A stretch of 7,381 nucleotides of DNA from assembly GCA_036380435.1 (NCBI GenBank), contig DASVES010000497.1, positions 1 through 7,381 of the forward strand. Direction: 5' to 3'. This stretch comes from DASQDT01 sp036380435 (lineage in GTDB: Bacteria; Acidobacteriota; Blastocatellia; Pyrinomonadales; Pyrinomonadaceae). Below are positions 5,388 to 7,381 of this stretch, one piece after another. The notes beneath the pieces were generated by a model. That model searched no databases, was not told the origin of the DNA, and saw only the letters and a list, made by a program, of their open reading frames with translations. Positions within the stretch are counted from its first letter, which is position 1. Every line of letters starts with the position of its first letter. The translations under genes and the position numbers were made by a program.

Positions 5388-6548
5388 ATGACGGCGAAGG
5401 CTTTGAGAAGAGTGCGCGTGCGGCTCGGCGGTGGCGCGGAGTACTCGATTGAGATCGGCGCCGGGGCGCTCGACCATTTGGGCGAGGCGGCCCGGCGCGT
5501 CCTCCACGCGAAGGCGCGACGCGTCGCGCTCGTCTCGAACCGGCTTGTGTTCGACCTCTACGGCGCGCGCGCCGAGGAGAGTCTGCGCGCGGCCGGCTTC
5601 ACGGTCGCGCACTGGCTGATGGGCGACGGCGAGCGCCACAAGACGCTACGCACAGCCGAGCGCGCTCTGGAATTTCTGTCGGCGGCCGGGATTGAACGCT
5701 CGGACGCGGTCGTGGCGCTCGGCGGCGGCGTGGTCGGCGACCTCGCCGGTTTCGCCGCGGCCCTGCACCTGCGCGGCGTCGCGTTCTTACAAGCGCCGAC
5801 CACGCTGCTCGCGCAGATCGACTCGTCGGTCGGCGGCAAGACCGGCGTCAATACACACGCGGGCAAGAACCTCGTCGGCGTCTTCCACCAGCCGCGCGCC
5901 GTCGTCGTGGACACGGAGACGCTGCGGACATTGCCCGCGCGCGAGTTGACCGCCGGCTGGTGCGAGGCCGTCAAGCAGGGCGCGGCGGGCGACCTCAAAC
6001 TCTTCCGGCGGACTGTCAAGTTTCTTGCCGAAGAAAGTGAGGAGGCGCGCTCGCGCGAGGATGAGTTGATTGAGTTGATCGCCGCACATTGTGAGTTCAA
6101 GGCGCGCATCGTGGCGGGCGACGAGCGCGAAGACCTCGACCGCGCGGACGCCGGCTCGCGGCGCATCCTGAACTTCGGCCACACCGTCGGGCACGCGCTC
6201 GAAGCAGTTACCGGCTTTCGACGTTTCCGCCACGGCGAGGCGGTCGGTTACGGGATGCTCGTCGCCGGCGAGATTTCCAAAAAGTTAGGAATGCTCGCGG
6301 CTTCGGAGTTAGAATGCCTGCGCGAAGCGGTTCGGCTTGCCGGGCGTCTGCCACGCGCCGGAGACATCAGCGAAGAGCGAATCCGGCACGCGCTTCTCAG
6401 GGACAAGAAGTCGGTCAACGGCCGCGTCCTTTGGGTTCTGCTCGAAGGGCTTGGGCGCGCGGCGCTCGTCGACGGCAGCGAAGTCTCCGCGCGCGTTCTG
6501 CGCGACGCACTTGGGGCCACGCTCGCGACGCGCTCCGCCAAGTCGTAA
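5388..6548 (+). CDS. aroB: 3-Dehydroquinate synthase AroB
   Basis: This cytoplasmic NAD- and metal-dependent enzyme converts DAHP to 3-dehydroquinate, step two of the shikimate pathway to aromatic amino acids. The 386-residue protein has full family length. Visible motifs are MGDGERHKT (78-86), the glycine-rich NAD site ALGGGVVGDLAGF (110-122), the highly conserved PTTLLAQIDSSVGGKTGVN (137-155), and the metal ligands: E193 in WCEAVKQG, H265 in NFGHTVGHA and H282 in RHGEAVG. The lysine pair DKKSVNG is at 339-345. All expected catalytic residues are present. The start is set by AAGGGG at 5379-5384, a few bases before ATG. It lies 28 bases after the M3-like gene and 15 bases before the next gene, so the three are probably cotranscribed. 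Confidence 0.97.
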   Translation: MTAKALRRVRVRLGGGAEYSIEIGAGALDHLGEAARRVLHAKARRVALVSNRLVFDLYGARAEESLRAAGFTVAHWLMGDGERHKTLRTAERALEFLSAAGIERSDAVVALGGGVVGDLAGFAAALHLRGVAFLQAPTTLLAQIDSSVGGKTGVNTHAGKNLVGVFHQPRAVVVDTETLRTLPARELTAGWCEAVKQGAAGDLKLFRRTVKFLAEESEEARSREDELIELIAAHCEFKARIVAGDEREDLDRADAGSRRILNFGHTVGHALEAVTGFRRFRHGEAVGYGMLVAGEISKKLGMLAASELECLREAVRLAGRLPRAGDISEERIRHALLRDKKSVNGRVLWVLLEGLGRAALVDGSEVSARVLRDALGATLATRSAKS

Positions 6549-6563
6549 GAAGGGAAACCCGAT

Positions 6564-6968
6564 ATGAAGCACCAAGCTGACACACGCCGGCGGGGGTTCG
6601 CCGACGAGCGCGGCGCGGGGCGTCTGAGCTTCTACCTCGTCGTCCTCCTGCTCGCGGCAGCCGGCTACGTCGCCTATCAGGTAGTGCCCGTCTTATACCG
6701 CGCCTCCACCTACAAGGTCTACATGCAGGACGCGGTGTCTAAGGGCGCGGCTCTTGGGAAGGACCCGGAGTGGGTCAAGACGCAGCTCAAAACCGCCGGC
6801 GTCGAAGAGTATGGCCTGCCGCCGGGCGCACTCGTCGAGACGCACGTGGCCGAAGGCCGCATCAACGCGCGCGTGCGCTACACGCGCCCCATCGACCTCA
6901 CCGCCTACGTCTACGAGTACAACTTCGACCACGCCGTCAAGAGCGACAAGTTCCTCAACACGCAATAA
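6564..6968 (+). CDS. Small single-pass membrane protein, DUF4845-like
   Basis: The 134-residue protein has a short basic N-terminus (MKHQADTRRR), a glycine-containing lead-in, one transmembrane helix at about 22-44 (FYLVVLLLAAAGYVAYQVVP) and a soluble C-terminal domain of about 90 residues, probably outside the cytoplasm. That domain starts with a helix (YKVYMQDAVSKGAALG) and ends in a beta-rich part containing RINARVRYTRPIDL and VYEYNFDHAV. This organisation, with the ...VRY-x-RPIDL-x pattern near the end, resembles DUF4845 proteins, whose function is unknown; I am not certain of the match. The start follows a good ribosome binding site, AAGGGA at 6551-6556, eight bases or so before ATG. It is 15 bases after aroB and so probably the last gene of that transcript. 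The heptad inverted repeat begins three bases after its stop. Confidence 0.75.
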   Translation: MKHQADTRRRGFADERGAGRLSFYLVVLLLAAAGYVAYQVVPVLYRASTYKVYMQDAVSKGAALGKDPEWVKTQLKTAGVEEYGLPPGALVETHVAEGRINARVRYTRPIDLTAYVYEYNFDHAVKSDKFLNTQ

Positions 6969-6970
6969 AA

Positions 6971-7054
6971 GGGAGTGATAAGTGATGAGTGATAAGTGAT
7001 AAGAGAAAGCATCCGCCTTTTCTTATCACTTATCACTCATCACTTATCACTCCC
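6971..7054. repeat. Perfect 34-bp heptad inverted repeat between convergent genes
   Basis: 6971-7004 and 7021-7054 are exact reverse complements over 34 bases, separated by 16 bases. Each arm is GGG, four heptads (AGTGATA, AGTGATG, AGTGATA, AGTGATA) and AGA. The spacer allows a further AAAG/CTTT pairing (7006-7009 with 7017-7020). It lies between the stop of the (+) gene at 6968 and the stop of the (-) gene at 7068. The hairpin is the same from both strands and could act as a bidirectional transcript end or an RNA-stabilising structure, although no U-tract follows on either side. It is the best preserved of the heptad arrays in this window and so possibly the youngest. Confidence 0.95.
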
Positions 7055-7067
7055 CTTCTGCCTTGCT

Positions 7068-7381
7068 TCAGGCAGCGGCGCCGGTGAGCTGGACGAGTCC
7101 GGGCGGCGCGGCGGCAAGCCAGGTGGTGGGGCAGACGCCGCAGCGCGTGCAGGTGTCCACCGAGGGGCAGGGCGCGGTCGATTTGGCGCTCTGTGCGCGC
7201 TCGTGCTCGCGCTCCATGAACTCGCGACCGAGGCCGGCGTCCACGATCTCCCAAGGCAGCACCTCGTCGTAGGTGCGCCGGCGGCCGGTGTGGAAGTCGG
7301 CGTCGAAGTTCGTTTCACGCAGGGCGGCCTGAAGGTCGCCGCGGTGGCGCGTCATGGACTCGATGACGCGGCCGACCGAGC
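7068..7381 (-). CDS. Radical SAM protein, C-terminal part only
   Basis: The reading frame enters from the right edge and stops at 7068-7070, so about 104 C-terminal residues are seen and the radical SAM core itself lies outside. The visible end has RRTYDEVLPWEIVDAGLGRE, then MEREHERAQSA, then a cysteine cluster in CPSVDTCTRCGVCP, with cysteines encoded at 7167-7169, 7149-7151, 7140-7142 and 7131-7133. An LPW-(D/E)-xI segment followed by a terminal CxxCGxC cluster is what I recall from the C-terminus of B12-binding-domain radical SAM proteins of the TIGR03960 type. Those proteins are often encoded beside a DUF2344 gene. The cysteines may hold an additional Fe-S cluster (inference). The ATG at 7355 is internal because the frame stays open to the window edge. 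Confidence 0.75.
   Translation of the reverse strand, partial: SVGRVIESMTRHRGDLQAALRETNFDADFHTGRRRTYDEVLPWEIVDAGLGREFMEREHERAQSAKSTAPCPSVDTCTRCGVCPTTWLAAAPPGLVQLTGAAA

Noticed and set aside
7058..7075. Small hairpin CTGCCT/AGGCAG over the stop codon of the (-) strand gene
   Set aside because: Only 6 bp and no following T-run on either strand. The adjacent 34-bp repeat is the better candidate for a transcript end.

Overview
The window is a GC-rich, densely coding bacterial segment with strong G/C preference at third codon positions. The tandem seven-base intergenic repeats and the gene content suggest a free-living Gram-negative-type bacterium. My best guess is an acidobacterium of the Blastocatellia/Pyrinomonas kind, but this is inference from general appearance and no taxonomic marker gene is present.

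Positions 1-3398 hold a (+) strand cluster: the 3' part of cdaA (diadenylate cyclase, c-di-AMP synthesis), ybbR/cdaR (its membrane-anchored partner) and glmM (phosphoglucosamine mutase). This is the classical c-di-AMP/cell-wall operon known from many Firmicutes and other phyla. It couples second-messenger synthesis to peptidoglycan precursor supply. The GlmM here carries an unusual Ser/Thr-rich insert.

Positions 3399-3841 are a non-coding gap of 443 bases. It appears to contain a promoter with an AT-rich upstream stretch, a stretch of about 113 nt that can fold into three hairpins, a strong intrinsic terminator, and then a separate extended -10 promoter for the next gene. Together this looks like a free-standing small RNA gene of unknown family.

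Positions 3842-6968 hold a second (+) strand group. It comprises an M3-like oligopeptidase-fold protein whose zinc-binding HEXXH motif has decayed to FEAGR (a likely pseudoenzyme), aroB (3-dehydroquinate synthase, shikimate pathway), and a small single-pass membrane protein that resembles DUF4845 proteins. Position 7068 to the window end is the C-terminal part of a convergent (-) strand radical SAM protein with a terminal CxxCGxC-type cysteine cluster.

The most striking non-genic signal is a set of seven-base-period tandem repeats folded into inverted repeats. They start within a few bases of the stop codons of cdaA, ybbR and the DUF4845-like gene. Each place uses a different heptad (AGCTnnn and GTCAGTG nested together; GAACTTT; AGTGATA), yet the architecture is the same: period 7, and the array is reverse-complemented across a spacer. 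The last is a perfect 34-bp inverted repeat between convergent genes. A fourth, unpaired heptad tract forms the end of the cdaA reading frame. This looks like a recurrent, sequence-flexible but geometry-conserved element.
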